Part shown: positions 1 through 12,345 of the stretch, piece after piece
How the letters are laid out: the number at the start of each line of letters is the position of its first letter
How positions within the stretch are numbered: position 1 is the stretch's first letter
From: Hyposmocoma kahamanoa
Taxonomy: Eukaryota; Arthropoda; Insecta; Lepidoptera; Cosmopterigidae
DNA length: 64,000 nt
Assembly (NCBI RefSeq): GCF_003589595.1
Contig: NW_020654422.1
Location: 12,030,329 to 12,094,328, forward strand
Direction: 5' to 3'
The notes under the pieces: generated by a model
The model's input: the letters and a program-made list of their open reading frames with translations, nothing else
Databases searched by the model: none
Told to the model about the DNA's origin: nothing
Program-made: the position numbers and the translations under genes

Positions 1-414
1 TTCATTGAATGTGTAGGTATATCCATGACATTCTCGCAGACTGCAGACTTGTTTACGCGACGGTGTTTGACATCAGCTATATGTTCTTTTCCAACTACTT
101 TTGTTTCTTTCGACTGCATAACCATATTCCGCAGTTAGAAAACCTAAAAACTTCATTGTCGGATATTTTCTTAGAATTCAACCTTGTGTTATAATTATGT
201 TTTGATTCTATATTTCTTTATTTTAGAATTTAAAACGGGTTTAATTTTACTAGAAGCAGCTATATTCAGTACATAAGAAACTTTAGAAATGAATCTCGGC
301 ACAATCAAATTAGGAAAGGAAGTTTTGGAATATACTTAGGTCTAAATTTTACAAAGATACTGTTCTTGAGGCTGAGATTTACAAAAGGAACTTTGACTTC
401 TACGAACCGAAAAT
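1..414. other. AT-rich sequence, no feature seen
   Basis: The short open frame on the + strand near the left edge has no recognisable domain or splice context. Nothing else stands out. Confidence 0.5.
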
Positions 415-572
415 TGCGAGCTAAGCAAGTTTTTCGTATTTACAAAATGAAGTTTGCCTTATGAACTTTAAAAGTTTAAGCAAGAAATTACGAAACTCAA
501 AGTTATATTCATTTTTGCTTAAACATAAAAAAGTAATTTTGTAAATAGAAAAAACGTACTTAACTTACCATC
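415..572. repeat. Small inverted-repeat element, family J copy 1
   Basis: The two ends are inverted copies of each other over roughly 28-30 bp (left end begins GCGAGCTAAGCAAG; the right end is the reverse complement with a few changes). A second copy with the same ends lies at 47268-47423. No coding capacity, so this is probably a MITE. Confidence 0.6.
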
Positions 573-2142
573 TTCGCCAATTTAAAATCTATAACTAATT
601 AAGTTTATTAAAACTGATTTGTTATAATTCAACTGATTATCTTTCATTTACCATTTTCCTCGCCATAGTGAGGTGAAAAGTTGTGTTTCTCTCGGCATTA
701 AAGTTGTTTTGAGTCTCGTGTCTTGAAACCCTCGCTACGCTCTGGATTCTATTTTTGAACCACTCGCTTTGCTCGTGCTTTAGTCTAAGCATTCATAGCT
801 TGCTCAGCTTTCAATACAATCACTCGCGTCACACAACAACTATGCCTTGCATAACAAATAACTATTGTATGGCATAAAGGACAATAATTTTGTAAAATCA
901 GCGGTTTTCCATAATTTCATTCATGTTTAAAAAATACAAATTTGTTTGTAACTAAAATTGTTTTATAACTTAGTGTGCAACTATGTATGCACGTTGACTT
1001 ATTACTTAGCAAATCTTTATTAAAGGATAACACTAATTCTTTTATATTAAATAGCTTTGAAACTAGAGTCCCTCATACACCTGTTTTAAGGCTCGGTCAT
1101 ACATTTTTAGAATACTGTTTATTCCAATAAATTATTTTTGAAATCATTGACGCTAATGAGTGCCAAAATAGTTTATACTAATATATTAAAATTTCAGTAG
1201 TTTATTAAAATACTAATGATCGAACACGAATGAATACTAGAAATAAATTAATTAATTTACCAAACAGAAAGTGTTTTATTAAAATTATATTTTACCTAGG
1301 ATAAAAAGATTGAATCGGGAAACAACATTATACGTAAGCGATTTGCACTCGCTAGATCAACTTTACTTTCTCTTATATGGATGGATTCCTCAATGACTGT
1401 CTGTAGGTTTAGTTAAGCTGGCCAATATTAACGAAAGTGAATTCGTCGGATCTATTCCTGAGATTTAGCGAACATCTACACCGCTTTTAATTTATAGAAG
1501 ATATTATTTACGCCGTCAGCCACATATTTTTTGATTCACCATTTACCAAAACACCCAATTATCACGTATCACATACTCTCACTACGCAATCGCCTCCGAT
1601 GGCCACGACTGGATCCAAGCAATTACGGTCTGACCATCTTGCCAACCGTGTCAGCTCCTCATTAAGCTTGAGTTTAACTAGTTCAACTAGGCCTGCATGA
1701 AATATACACTAAAGATCATCTACGTTAAGATAGCATTGATATTTAAGTGCTGTATAAAATAAACATAACAAGTTCTAATATCGATCCTTGTGGAAGTTAT
1801 TACCATTAATTATAATATTATTACAATGAAAATAAATAAATCTAAGCAAATATGTTCTGGAAGTCAAATTATTTAACTTTGAAAATGATTGTCAAATTTA
1901 AATTTAAAGTATTTTAGAAATAAATCAACTAATTGTTAATACTTAATCATTTAAAAATTAAAAATCAATTAATAATTAATTATCTATTAATCGCCAAATT
2001 ATTCTTGAATTGTATAATAATAATAATAACTACATTCGTCAATTAAATCTTCTTAATAATTGCTTTTATTTACTCCGTGACCTTATTTATTTTATTAAAT
2101 TACCATAATTATAATATCATATTTTTATAACGTAGATAACAT
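573..2142. other. Intergenic AT-rich sequence
   Basis: No open frame of note, no repeat recognised from elsewhere in the window, and no splice-consistent exon seen. Confidence 0.5.
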
Positions 2143-2178
2143 ACATAGGGCACATTATAAGTTTCCGGAACTGGCCCT
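2143..2178 (-). mobile_element. Solo mariner terminal repeat
   Basis: This 35-bp stretch matches the outer end of the mariner at 42517-43789 (shared core TTTCCGGAACTGGCC plus the terminal GGGC(G)CA..TATA). Only one end is present. It runs straight into a short piece of SINE family B (GATCTTTGCAATTTAAAGCT, near 2182-2205). Confidence 0.6.
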
Positions 2179-2629
2179 TAGATCTTTGCAATTTAAAGCT
2201 CTAATTTTTATTAAAATACTATTTGCATAATAGTAATTACATTTTTAGTTAAAGCACTGTAAGAGACTTAAATAAATAAATAATTTTATTATCAGTAACA
2301 ATAACTGTGTAATAGCTATTAATAGATTTTTAAATAGGTCTATTAGATAAATACTTCTAATAGATTTCGTAATATGACGTGAACAATCATCATCCATATC
2401 ATTCTTGGAAGAGTGGAAATCTCCACCGGAATTTAATAAAACTATTATTTATATCATAACTCACCGATTTGGTTTAACTTTATTACATCTATGGCTATCA
2501 ACGTATCACCATCAATATTTCTATAAACAGTCCACTGTTTCTTTTGTGAAATGCTATAAAAAGTACAATAATGCCACAGTAGCCCCGTATGGCGGCGTTC
2601 AGGTGATTGGAAATCATAGATTATAATTA

Positions 2630-2733
2630 GTGAGTGAAGTTCCCAATCCGCATTAAATCCGCGCGGGAACTACAATCCTAGCCCACCCATTGTGAGAGGA
2701 GGCCTATGCCTGATAGTGGTACTATATATAGGC
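2630..2733 (+). mobile_element. LINE 3' tail fragment (RTE-like)
   Basis: Contains the phrase GTGAGAGGAGGCCTATGCC and GAAGTTCCCAATCCGCATT, which resemble the 3' ends of RTE-type LINEs common in Lepidoptera. A SINE of family B begins immediately after it. Confidence 0.5.
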
Positions 2734-3018
2734 TTTTTTATGATACCAAGTGACGGGACGAATAATTCGTGCGCCTGGTGTTAAGCGACAAGCCTGTCTA
2801 TTGCAGTTGCAGCGCCACTCAGACCTTTAACTGCCACTGCGCCCGTCACCCTGAGACATGAGTTGACAAGTTCCAAGTACTGTACCTACTGTAATTTCAT
2901 CAGCCACCCTTACCCTTTAAAACCGGAACGTTCACACTACTGCTTGGTGGCAGAAATAGGTAAGGTGACAGTACTTCCCTGGAAGAACTCTTTCACAAGG
3001 AGCTCTACTGCTACTAAA
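2733..3018 (-). mobile_element. SINE-like repeat, family B copy
   Basis: Near full-length copy in antisense. The right end is the element head (AAGGAGCTCTACTGCTACT on the + strand) and the left end is the A-rich tail after CGTCCCGTCACTTG-type sequence. Other copies: 8694, 9059, 20902, 34842, 37440, 49445, 52591, 55384, 60094. Confidence 0.8.
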
Positions 3019-3084
3019 AAACTACAACATTTTTCTTTCACATCTTATATATATCAGAGGCTTATAGGTGACTAGGAATTAGTA

Positions 3085-3470
3085 GAGGCGAAGCTGCAGA
3101 GCCTTGAACACCGCCGTAAAGTTGCCTGCTTATCGGTATTTTACAGGATATATCACGGAGAGTGTGCGATGGAATTACTCGATTTAATTCCGCCTTCCCC
3201 TTTCCGTCATCGGGGGATTAGGCGTAGGCTTGGCTGCCACCGTTATGTTGTGGATATTCCAAAGTTATGCTTCCACATTTATATGGCGATCGGCTATGGG
3301 GTGGAATCACCTGCTTGCAGACTTGTTCCCTGAACGTTATAGCTTGGACTTTTTCAAGGCGAGAGTGAATAGATATTATCTAGGTGTGCATGCTCCATCG
3401 TCGACCTCATCGTCACTTTCCATCAGGTGAGATGGAGGTCAAATGCACACTTACATTAGAACAAAAAAAA
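3085..3470 (+). mobile_element. LINE ORF2 C-terminus and 3' end (decayed)
   Basis: Reading from 3085 gives EHRRKVACLSVFYRIYHGEC..ELLDLIPPSPF, the conserved tail of a LINE reverse-transcriptase ORF. One frame change near 3290-3300 moves the reading into WNHLLADLFPERY..FKARVNRYYLG, which ends at a TGA at 3428-3430. A short 3' UTR and an A-run follow at 3462-3470. The copy is 5'-truncated: the RT catalytic core is missing. No function is expected. Confidence 0.8.
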
Positions 3471-3728
3471 AACATCTTTGCATGAGCTATATTTGTAAGT
3501 TAGCAAGATTGCAGTCAGTTTACATTTGGCACGATACGAACGAAAGAATAAAATATTAAAGTTCATTTCAAAGACTTACAATTGTAAAGGCCAAATGAGG
3601 AATTCATAATTTCAAGTGCCAAGGCCACGGTCAAAGTGATAACGCAAGCAGATGCCTCAAATAGAAAGTAAAGTCAATGAAATCGTAAAGAAAATGAGTC
3701 TGTAGTTCTTCTTAAATGAGTCTGTAAA
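3471..3728. other. Intergenic, nothing recognised
   Basis: AT-rich sequence without a supported gene or repeat. Confidence 0.4.
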
Positions 3729-3959
3729 TCTTAAAGCACAAGGTTACTGAATTGCAAAAAATAAAATGAATTGTATATACAAATTTTGCAGACTGATTTC
3801 ACATCATATTTCCTTCATATTCACACACTGGCTTTTACCTATTCTTAAAGTAATGCATCCAAATTAACACCCTTGATAAGAAATTTAAAATAAATAGAAA
3901 GTTTTGCCATCTCCTGAATAATCACTCTTTATAAGATACGAGTTTGAGATAGTAAGGCA
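3729..3959 (-). repeat. Small element, family G copy 1
   Basis: Inverted relative to copies at 4896-5138 and 30354-31472. It shares GGTGTTAATTTGGATGCATT-type core sequence and the terminal TACTATCTCAAACTCGTATC-like end. Its left end is degenerate. Confidence 0.7.
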
Positions 3960-4245
3960 TCGATATGTTAAAGTACATTAAATAGCAGCGTTTTTAGAAT
4001 TTTATCTGCTTGTCCGTTTATTTGTTTGTATTCGCTTATATCTATAATAGCAAAACCAATTTAGATGTCATTTGGATGTGGTTTTCATTAATATGCTAGA
4101 TAAGCTTAGGCTAAAGTATTTATTTTGACGAATTCGGTTGATAAATAAAAAAGATAAGTAGATTTTAAAGTGCATCGCGCGCGCACAAGTCTGAACGAAG
4201 TATGTGTGCTGACCAAATATATGGGAAAATTTGTTATGGGTGACA

Positions 4246-4312
4246 GGGAACATAGGGCTTGTAAATAACCCGAAAAGTTAGTTTGTTTAAAAAATGAAAT
4301 ACACACGATATA
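4246..4312 (+). repeat. Degenerate Penelope-like element tail
   Basis: Weak match to the 3'-tail family described at 30423-31252: the hairpin-plus-CCCGAAA block followed by GTTAGTTTGTTTAAAAAA. It is heavily mutated. Confidence 0.4.
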
Positions 4313-4895
4313 GGGAGCATACTCTCAAAGCACGAAATCCGAAGATACCGCCGTTTTACCACTGATGACTTAAATACTTGAGTTTCAATCGGAGCTAAGA
4401 ATGTATGATACCACGATTTGACAGTTTCTAACGGGCTCGTCTTTACGGACTTCGAGAGTAATCCCGTAGGTCATACATATTGGGAAAACGGCCCTAACTA
4501 CGGATTTCGTTGTTCTTCTTTAGATCGAAAACAAAGATTCAATTTCAATGTGAGTCGCGACAGTATTATTAAAGTCGCAAAAGTATTTATTAAAAGGAAC
4601 CATTTTGCCATGTGGATAATTGCTTGTACATAAAATTTTCCCAAACAAAACAAGGCAATTAAATAAGCAGCCATAATTATAGTTTATTTATAAACTGAAA
4701 ATAAAATAAGAGATGTGCACGAGAACAAAAAACAGACATAATAATGACAAGTAAAAAATGGCGCCAAGAACAAGTACATTGATCTCTAATCTGAAATCTA
4801 AAATTAACTAATAAAAAGACTAAATAAAATACTAAAAGATTTGTAGCGACTGCTGCGTTTCGTTTCATATGTATTTTATCAAGTCACTTACCGTC

Positions 4896-5138
4896 GCCTT
4901 ACTTTCTCAAACTCGTATCTTATAAAGAGGATTATTCAGGACATGACAAAAATTTCTATTTATTTTAAATTTCTTATCAAGGGTGTGAATTTGGATGCAT
5001 TACTTTAAGAATAGTTAAAAGCCAGTGTGTGAATGTGAACGAAATGTGATGTGAAATCAGCCTGCAAAATATGTATATACAACGCATTTTTTGCATTTAA
5101 ATTATGTTATTAAGATACGAGTTTCAGAAAATAAGGTA
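4896..5138 (+). repeat. Small element, family G copy 2
   Basis: Cleanest copy of family G. It has terminal inverted repeats beginning GCCTTACTTTCTCAAACTCG and no coding capacity. This intact copy shows what the insertion site in copy 3 (30354-31472) looked like before a Penelope-like element landed in it. Confidence 0.75.
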
Positions 5139-5284
5139 AATCCCCTAAATTAGGCATGAGTTTTGTAGCTTTGAAATTCTTAATCCTAATAAAGTTGTCT
5201 TTCGAAAATATAATGTTATTGGTACACTCTTAGAGTAACTGTACCAACCACAATCACAGAATATGTTTCTTTACTTATTGTTAT

Positions 5285-5410
5285 TCTTCTTCGTATCGTA
5301 TCGGTGGCATACACTGTAATACTTTCATGGTGAAAGGATTTGATTTGATGAGTGGTTGTATAGGAAGGCTCCTTTTGTGCACCCCAACTATATAAATTAC
5401 CTGGTCTCAA
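5285..5410. repeat. Repeat family H fragment
   Basis: Shares the GGTGCACAAAAGGAGC motif (antisense) with 6560-6600 and 10919-10990. Its left part resembles the start of the longer family H copy at 37037-37437. Confidence 0.45.
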
Positions 5411-7439
5411 ACTAGGGAACTCCTTCTACTATGAGTACTAAAGCAACGGAAAATTTAAAAGAGCTCATTTCTCAAATTAATCCTACTGGATCGGGGATTT
5501 CTTCACTCACAATTCACACCATTAGACCGCCGAGGTCATAAAAAGAACTTAACTTATAGTATTAAGGGAAGAAAGTTATTTACATATTGTTATTTTGGAA
5601 ATTAAACTATTTCTTCGGATCTAAATAGCGTAACATTTTGTGTTCTATACAAGACCATCCATAGTCGCGGTTTTTTGTTCTACATTACGATGTACCTGAA
5701 TACTGTTATATGATTGTGGTAAGCGATAATATATGTAGGTATAGTGACAAGGCATTGGTAAAAATGGATCTTTAAAATTTGTAACCTTACTAATTTGATG
5801 ATATTGAAAGTTTTGATAAAAAACTTGTATTTTTATATAGATAAAATAAGTACTCATTTGGAGGACATTCCACATGATTGAATGTGACGATTGAGCATGC
5901 ATACCTCCATAATGCCTATTCACTGTAGCCTTAAAAAGATCTTGTTTTATAGCGTTCGAGGAACAAATATGTACCTACATAATATGCGCCAATGATGTTA
6001 AAAACAGTACAAGAAAAATTAATAACATATTTTGTTTCATTCTTGTATAATTTTGTGTTTTATAATAGTAGTTATTGTCACTTCATCGTGGATAAGGAAA
6101 TACTGTTAAGTGTGGCATAAAATCCTTCATTGACCGAGAGAATACCGTGTTCACGTGCATAGCCATGTAACCAGAATGCACAATTATTATTAATCTATAT
6201 TAGCCAGTTATAACATTGTAACAATAGTGAATCAATTATCATATTTTGTTCTTATATCACTTTAAAACTCGCTTTATATGAAGTGAAGATATACACGTGC
6301 TCCAAAGTATTGCCTATGTAAGAAGATAAAACTCGATATATAATTGTATATACAGACGAGGATGAGGAGGGGATGAGGAGGACGAGGAGGTATGATCAAT
6401 TTTGAAACAAATTTTTCTACATCAGTTCTGGTCTTGATGTTGTGTTTTTCGTTTATTAAAAAATAAGTGCGCATTCCCTGTACTATTACAAGGAATACCT
6501 TAGTTTGAGACCAGGTGATTGATGTACTTTTCTGACACTTTATTATTATTGTTAAGTTCGTGGGGGTGCACGAAAAGAGCCTCATCCCTTTCCTGTAGGG
6601 CTAGCACAATAGGGCGCGACTTGTGCGAGAGCGACATATGGCGCAACATACTGCCCTGCGAGGGACGTAACCTGAGTCTTGCGTGGCAGCCCAGCATGAT
6701 AACCTTTCGGTATAAACTTATAAACTCTGTGATAATCTAACAGTAAGATAAATCCCATTCGCTGTTTCAGGAAAACAGTATAACATCCTCGGAGTTGGCC
6801 TAACCCAACCTCTAAAGAATTATGTAATTGGTCACGACTTTGAGATAACACAATAACTACTACATGTTTGTCATTGAACATCTACGCTAATTCAATACGA
6901 AACAAAGATTAAGTCCCTTAATTCAGAATATTGAACTTCGTCGTCGTCGTTAATGTTATGATTTTTATTCTAAAATATAATCTTAATTTTATCAGACTGG
7001 AAACGTTTTGGAAAGGAAGTTCAGCTTGAACACAGACAACGGTTAGGAAGTCACCAAACGGAATCATTTAGCTGGTCAGAAAAAAATTTGTTCGTACAAC
7101 AAGAGCGAAACAGTTGCATGTTTTGTCTGTAGAGGCGTGTCATCAGTCGCCGACAACGTCTTCTGACCACGTCTCTTTTCGGAAAGGCTTAAGGTTTAAG
7201 TCCACTCCACGTCGATAAATCTTTGAGGAAAATTAAATTCATGAATGCAGCAAATTAAACAAAATATTAAATGAATAACGTATTAATAACATAAATGTAA
7301 TAAATGTGTAATCATATATGTAACAAACAAACCTAATACAAACATATCTGTATCCATCATACAAATATAGATATTTATATAACAAAAACAGAAGATTTTG
7401 ATGAGGATTTATTGCTGTGACAAACAATTCGAAAGATGC
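5411..7439. other. Intergenic, scattered low-complexity sequence
   Basis: No supported gene. A purine tract rich in GAGGA occurs at 6356-6393, and a short GGTGCACGAAAAGAGCC piece of family H near 6565. Open frames here have no recognisable domain. Confidence 0.45.
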
Positions 7440-7667
7440 TCATGGACATTCTTTTGAATGATAATAAACTAGGAGACCTTTGATGGAGTCCGGAAGAGCA
7501 TTCCAGTGATGTGTTGAATGGAGAGTGAAGGAATCAGATATGATGCCAGAATAAAAGAGAGGTATAGAGAGTGAAATAGAGTTAATGTTTCGAAGGGGGC
7601 TACATCTTACACTCGTTTTTATAAACAAAATTTCTGGAAGCAAAACTCGAGTAGGTATCTTTGTCAC
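7440..7667 (-). mobile_element. LINE ORF2 C-terminal relic
   Basis: The antisense frame reads SFTLHSTHHWNALPDSIKGL, the WNxLPxSI pattern typical of the end of LINE reverse-transcriptase ORFs. No catalytic part is present. It could be a fragment of any of several LINE clades. Confidence 0.45.
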
Positions 7668-7975
7668 GCGGGATTCGCGTAATTAAATAGAACACTCGTT
7701 TCGGAAGTTTCGTAGAGAAAGAACAACAGTAAGTGACGAAGAAGAAAAAGAATTTAAGAACGATTCAAAATTTCAAAGTAGGTGGTCAGGAACCAGAGAA
7801 AAGGGTGATAAAAAGTGGATGATAAAGAAACATGTCGCATCATCACACCTTGTCTCTGCTGGTCATAATTTTCTAATTTACAACTATTTATTAAAGCTTA
7901 AATGAAATGCTGACTAGTAAGAAAAACAAGCATAGTTCAAAATGCAATAAAAATTGTTGTATAATTAATTAACCG

Positions 7976-8117
7976 TGTCAACAGTCAACCGTGACCATGG
8001 GACCTGTAAAGGCCCGAAACGTCGGTTTGTTTGAAAAAACAAATATACGCGATTTAAATCCAGAAAAATAGTTTCATTTCCTATGTGTAACAATCGCGAA
8101 AACCTAAGAACTCGATA
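7976..8117 (+). repeat. Penelope-like element 3' tail
   Basis: Sense-orientation tail: a block ACCATGGGACCTGTAAA then CCCGAAACGTCGGTTTG, an AT-rich middle, and the end AACCTAAGAACTCGAT. It is truncated at its 5' side and shares its 3' end with the other tails. Confidence 0.75.
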
Positions 8118-8122
8118 TAATT

Positions 8123-8690
8123 AATTAATTTAATACGCAAAAGTCAAAGGTTACTGAACATTAACTAGTATTGTTTGTATTGGAGTTTGCCTTCCAATTG
8201 GTGTATTACAGCTTACGTGGTTATGCCAACGTAGTAAATTAGCTTTAATTTACATAGAAAATTGTAAATAGTGTTTCCAATTTTGTAGATAATCTTCAAA
8301 GGTCAGCAATCGTATCATAAAATAGTCTCACCGCTTTGTTTTGGGTAATGAAACTACTTAATTCCAAGTTAAAACTACAACTTAATTTACCCACTGTCGC
8401 CGTGCAGACCATTTGAACATATTGAACTCTGCTACACGCTGCCGCGCTCAATTACCTATACTTTGCAAAATTGTAATAGAATACACATACTCGTAAATAA
8501 ATGTAAATAAAATAACCTGGACGAGGTTATATTGTCTATTTCAAGAAAGTGTTTATTTTAAGAAAGGGATTCTTAAAATAAACTACATAAGTAAACAATT
8601 ATTCTAAAATTGTAGTGACTAGGTAACAATAGTTCTAGGTAAAAATGTGGCGACACAACACAAGGGCAATATATCAAATTTATTATACCT
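8123..8690. other. Intergenic, nothing recognised
   Basis: AT-rich. A short internal inverted repeat (ATTTCAAGAAAG..TTTTAAGAAAGGGATTC) lies near 8540-8580, but there is no gene evidence. Confidence 0.4.
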
Positions 8691-8693
8691 TTT

Positions 8694-9003
8694 TAGTAGC
8701 AATAGAGCTCGCTGTGAAAGAGTTCGTCCAGGGAAGTACTGCCACCTTACCTGTTTCTGCCGCCAAGCAGTAATATTAGCGTTACTGCGTTCCGGTTTTG
8801 AAGGGCAAGGGTGCTGGTGAAATTACAGGCATACAGGACTTGTCCACTTATGTCTCAGGGTGACGGGCTCAGTGACTGTGCCCCTCAGATCTTTGCAATT
8901 TAAAGCTCTGAGTGGCACTGTAACTGTTATGGACAGGCGTGGAACTTACCATCAGGTGCAAGACTTGTTCGTCCCGTCACTTGATATTATAATTTAAAAA
9001 AAA
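8694..9003 (+). mobile_element. SINE-like repeat, family B copy
   Basis: Full-length sense copy starting near AGTAGCAATAGAGCTC and ending in an A-run after GTCCCGTCACTTGATATT. It is 300 bp, non-coding and ends in an A-rich tail, as expected of a retroposed SINE. I do not see a clear A-box/B-box pair. Confidence 0.85.
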
Positions 9004-9058
9004 CCTATTATGAATTGAGTTATTTTAAATATGTATTTCTAGCAGTATATGTATGTGA

Positions 9059-9256
9059 CCATTACTGTGTTCCGGTCTTGAAGGGTAAATGGGCTGGTGA
9101 AACTACAGGCACGTGTCAACTTTATAATTCAAGGTGACGGGTGCGGTGGTAGTGTCCCCTCAGGTCTTTGCAATTTAGAGCTCTGAATGGCATTGAAACT
9201 ATTATTCACCAACACGCGTGTTGCTTACTGTCGTCCCGTCACTTGTGTTCGTAAAA
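9059..9256 (+). mobile_element. SINE-like repeat, family B, 5'-truncated
   Basis: Begins inside family B (ATTACTGTGTTCCGGTCTTG) and runs to its tail. It lies about 55 bp after a full copy in the same orientation. Confidence 0.8.
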
Positions 9257-9702
9257 AGTTACATTATATACGATGAATAGGACAATAGCGTGAGAGGAGT
9301 AATTCTATCCATACAGCCCCAATTTTAATTATGAAACGTTATATAATGGACCTAAAACTATTCACAGTAGAATGTATTTCTTTACTTCACCAGTAGCAGG
9401 TAAGTGAACCACTGAAGCTTCACGACGAACACCAACCCTAACAAACAAAAATACGTATTTTTATACATTAGCAAGATACAGTTAAAATGTAATATTCACC
9501 GTGTAAGACTCAGTACTTTCAATAATAGCAGTAAATAGTGACTGTTCTTCCCGTTCTTATAACCATCGTATTTGCATTTCGGTAACTTTTCAGATTTGAC
9601 ACCCAAAGGATTTTTTGCTGGTAAAACGAGTAAAAATGTCAATTACGCTGATTTCGCTTAACAACAAAACTGAAATAACATTTAAAAAAATCGCTTATAA
9701 GA

Positions 9703-9880
9703 GAGTAATAGCGCGGCTTGTATGTGTGCGCGACCACCGCGCGCTGGGTAGGGACGCACACATTCGCGTAATAATGAAAGGCGCGTTGGAACGACCAGTA
9801 TCATGCAACGCAAGTGCATCGCAAGATTATGCGAATGTGTGCGTCTGTACATTGCGCACACAGATACAAGCCGCGCTGCT
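9703..9880. repeat. GC-rich inverted-repeat element, family K
   Basis: Ends are inverted copies (left GCGCGGCTTGTATGTGTGCG; right is its near reverse complement). An inner inverted pair around GACGCACACATTCGCGTAAT lies inside them. The overlapping open frames on both strands are by-products of this symmetry. Probable MITE. Confidence 0.65.
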
Positions 9881-10088
9881 ACGTTTAATGGACTTGTCTT
9901 ACTAAACTGTGTTATTATGGCCCTGTCCATAATTCACCGAATCTTTAAAATACGACACAACGAACGAATTTTCAATAAATTATATAAATCTTCTGGCTTG
10001 TAACTTTAGATAAGAACATCTTATTAAATTACATATTAAATCATCAACATTCCTTTACTAAACTTATCTGTATTCACATTGCATTCAT

Positions 10089-10293
10089 TTAACTGCCTCC
10101 GTGGCCGAACGGTTACCATACCGGACTGCCACGCAGAGGTCCCCGGGTTCGATTCCCGGGCCGGGAGAAATATTTGTATGGCCTACATTTATTTCTCTCG
10201 TGAGTTTGGGTGTAATTTGTGGTTGTCTATGTGTGTGTCCATGGCACCCGCGACACAGGGTTTCCCTAGTGTGGGGCTATGTTGAGTGTGTGC

Positions 10294-10325
<32 letters not shown>
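10089..10325 (+). mobile_element. tRNA-derived SINE, family A, full copy
   Basis: The head resembles a tRNA, with an A-box-like TGGCCGAACGG and a B box GGTTCGATTCC. The unrelated body contains TTTGGGTGTAATTTGTGG, and the copy ends in (TTA)n at about 10291-10325. It has no 3' acceptor half, so it is not a working tRNA gene. Other copies: 15847, 16174, 19906, 33458, 36179. Confidence 0.9.
10291..10325 (+). repeat. (TTA)n microsatellite
   Basis: About eleven TTA units forming the tail of the SINE at 10089-10325. Confidence 0.9.
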
Positions 10326-10326
<1 letters not shown>

Positions 10327-10329
10327 GGC

Positions 10330-11929
10330 GTTGTTACATTCGTTAACATTTTGTTTAAAAAAAATTGGATCCGGTACTCCACTCTAATCCTAATTCTTGA
10401 AATTCGTTACCATCTAGTCCAAAATCAAACTTCTCGTAATCATTATACTCTATTTAAAGTACAGTTTCCCCCCAAGCCGTCCTTAAAACCACCCCGCTTT
10501 CGTCGAGATAGAGATAATCGTTTTGCACTCCAAAGTGCACCCGGCTCATCGATCAGTTATCAAATTAAAGAATATTAATAGATGAATAATCTTTGTTGAC
10601 GTCGCAGAATTCCTATTCTTATTTCCTTCAAATTAATTGAAAACTACAATACTTCTTCATACTTTAACATCTACATAAAACAAAACCCATTCAAGGCACT
10701 CAATGAATTTAAATTATCGAGTTCTTAGGTTTTAAAATAGAAATTACTAAAAAACTTATTACACCACCAGCAAAGGGTAAAAGGTTAGTGATTCGTAACT
10801 CCAAAATAGCGCTGAATAAATATAATAAATCTAATCATTAAATCAGTATCAGGCATAGAAGTTTCTTCCGTGGAAATTTTATAAATCTAATATAAAAAAA
10901 AATAGCAATTATATCAACAAATGGGGTGCACGAAAGGAGCTTCCCAGCAAGACGTACCATTCCTTTCATATACGTGAGCAACAATCGGTGAATACCTTAC
11001 TTTGATTGACAAATCCTATCACCACGATAGCATTATTAGTATATGCCATCGTACAATAAAAAGAAGATTGGTATAGTTATCTGGCACATTATTATTATTC
11101 GTGCTAAAGAGGGCGATATTCAAGGAGGTTCTACTAAATCTTTTACTAAACGATGATATGAAAGAAAGAAGAAAGAAAGAAAAGTATTTTGTTTGGTAAA
11201 CTTATGACAAAATATATAAAACAGGATGATAACAAAAATAAAATAATCTTATGATAAAGCACAAAATAAAAGAATTACATTTAAAAGTTACCAAAATGGT
11301 CACCGCTCAGCTTTTTGTAACAAGACGTGTGAAAACACCTTAATAAATAACAAAGATGATATCGCTTCATCCAAGCTGATAAAATAATTAAAAAATATAT
11401 CAATAGATTTCACTAGGCGTAAATCAAAACTTAAATGCAAATCAAAAAGTAAAATAGCATGCTATAAAAAGGGGTGTACGTGTTGAGTAGGTGGGATGTA
11501 ATAAAACCATTTGTATCAATTACCTACGCCAAAAATGAGTGCAACTCAACCTTTGCCCGCGGAATGACAAAAATATTTTTCAGTAATATTTGTCAAAAAT
11601 TAAATAGAAACTGAAAAGTTACCTTTCAAAACGGGAGGTATTGAACATGTACAGACGGATCTTATTCCGTTGCTATGGAGGCGATAGTCGATATATATAA
11701 AAAGTGCTTAATATTATTTTTATGTTGATACTAGCTGTTGACTGTACATTGATCTCTCCAAAGAATACGAATAAAAAACATAAGTTCGTTCAAATTTCAC
11801 ATAAATGAGGAGGATCAAAAATGGCTAGATTTTCTTTTGTTACAAAGGCTGGGCCCAGAAGTGAGATGTATGACAATTGATTATGATTCAACTTTACCTA
11901 TATGAATCTTTTATCTTATAAAGATGATT
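10330..11929. other. Intergenic, few recognisable pieces
   Basis: A family H fragment (GGGGTGCACGAAAGGAGC) lies at 10919-10990. A 20-bp match to the extreme end of the Penelope-like tail lies at 10718-10737, and a GAAA-rich tract at 11160-11185. No gene evidence. Confidence 0.45.
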
Positions 11930-12345
11930 TCATTGTACGCAACGAAAAAAATCGGGACAGCAGAAGTTGGTCAAATTTAATAAAATATTTTTCATCCAAA
12001 ATGAATAAAATTTAGTAATATTTTTGTAATGCTCAGACTCAGTTTCTTACAAGAATGATTTAATTGTATTGGAAGAAAAGAATCGGAACAGCAAGAAGTG
12101 GTCAAATTTAATAAAATGTTATTCATTTTGTATAAAAAAATCTTTTTATTGAATTTGACCAACTACTGCTGTTCCGATTTTTTTCTTACAGTACAATAAA
12201 ATGACCCTTACATAAAACGAAGCCTATCCGGATTTGGAAAAAAAAATGGTCAATTTTATTCATTTTGTATGAAAAACATTTGATATTTAATTAAAGCAAC
12301 TTCTGCTGTCTCGATTTTTCGTCTCATACAATGAAATATGAAACA
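11930..12345. repeat. Cluster of diverged direct and inverted repeats
   Basis: The unit around AACAGCAGAAGTTGGTCAAA occurs near 11956, again near 12086 in the same direction, and inverted near 12150-12200 and 12240-12335. It alternates with CATTTTGTATAAAAAA-type sequence. Probably a decayed foldback element. Confidence 0.55.

Noticed and set aside
9615..9930. Overlapping frames on both strands
   Set aside because: Explained by the symmetric family K element.
10095..10170. tRNA gene
   Set aside because: A and B boxes are tRNA-like, but the 3' half does not close a cloverleaf, and the same head recurs with one shared body in six places: it is a SINE.
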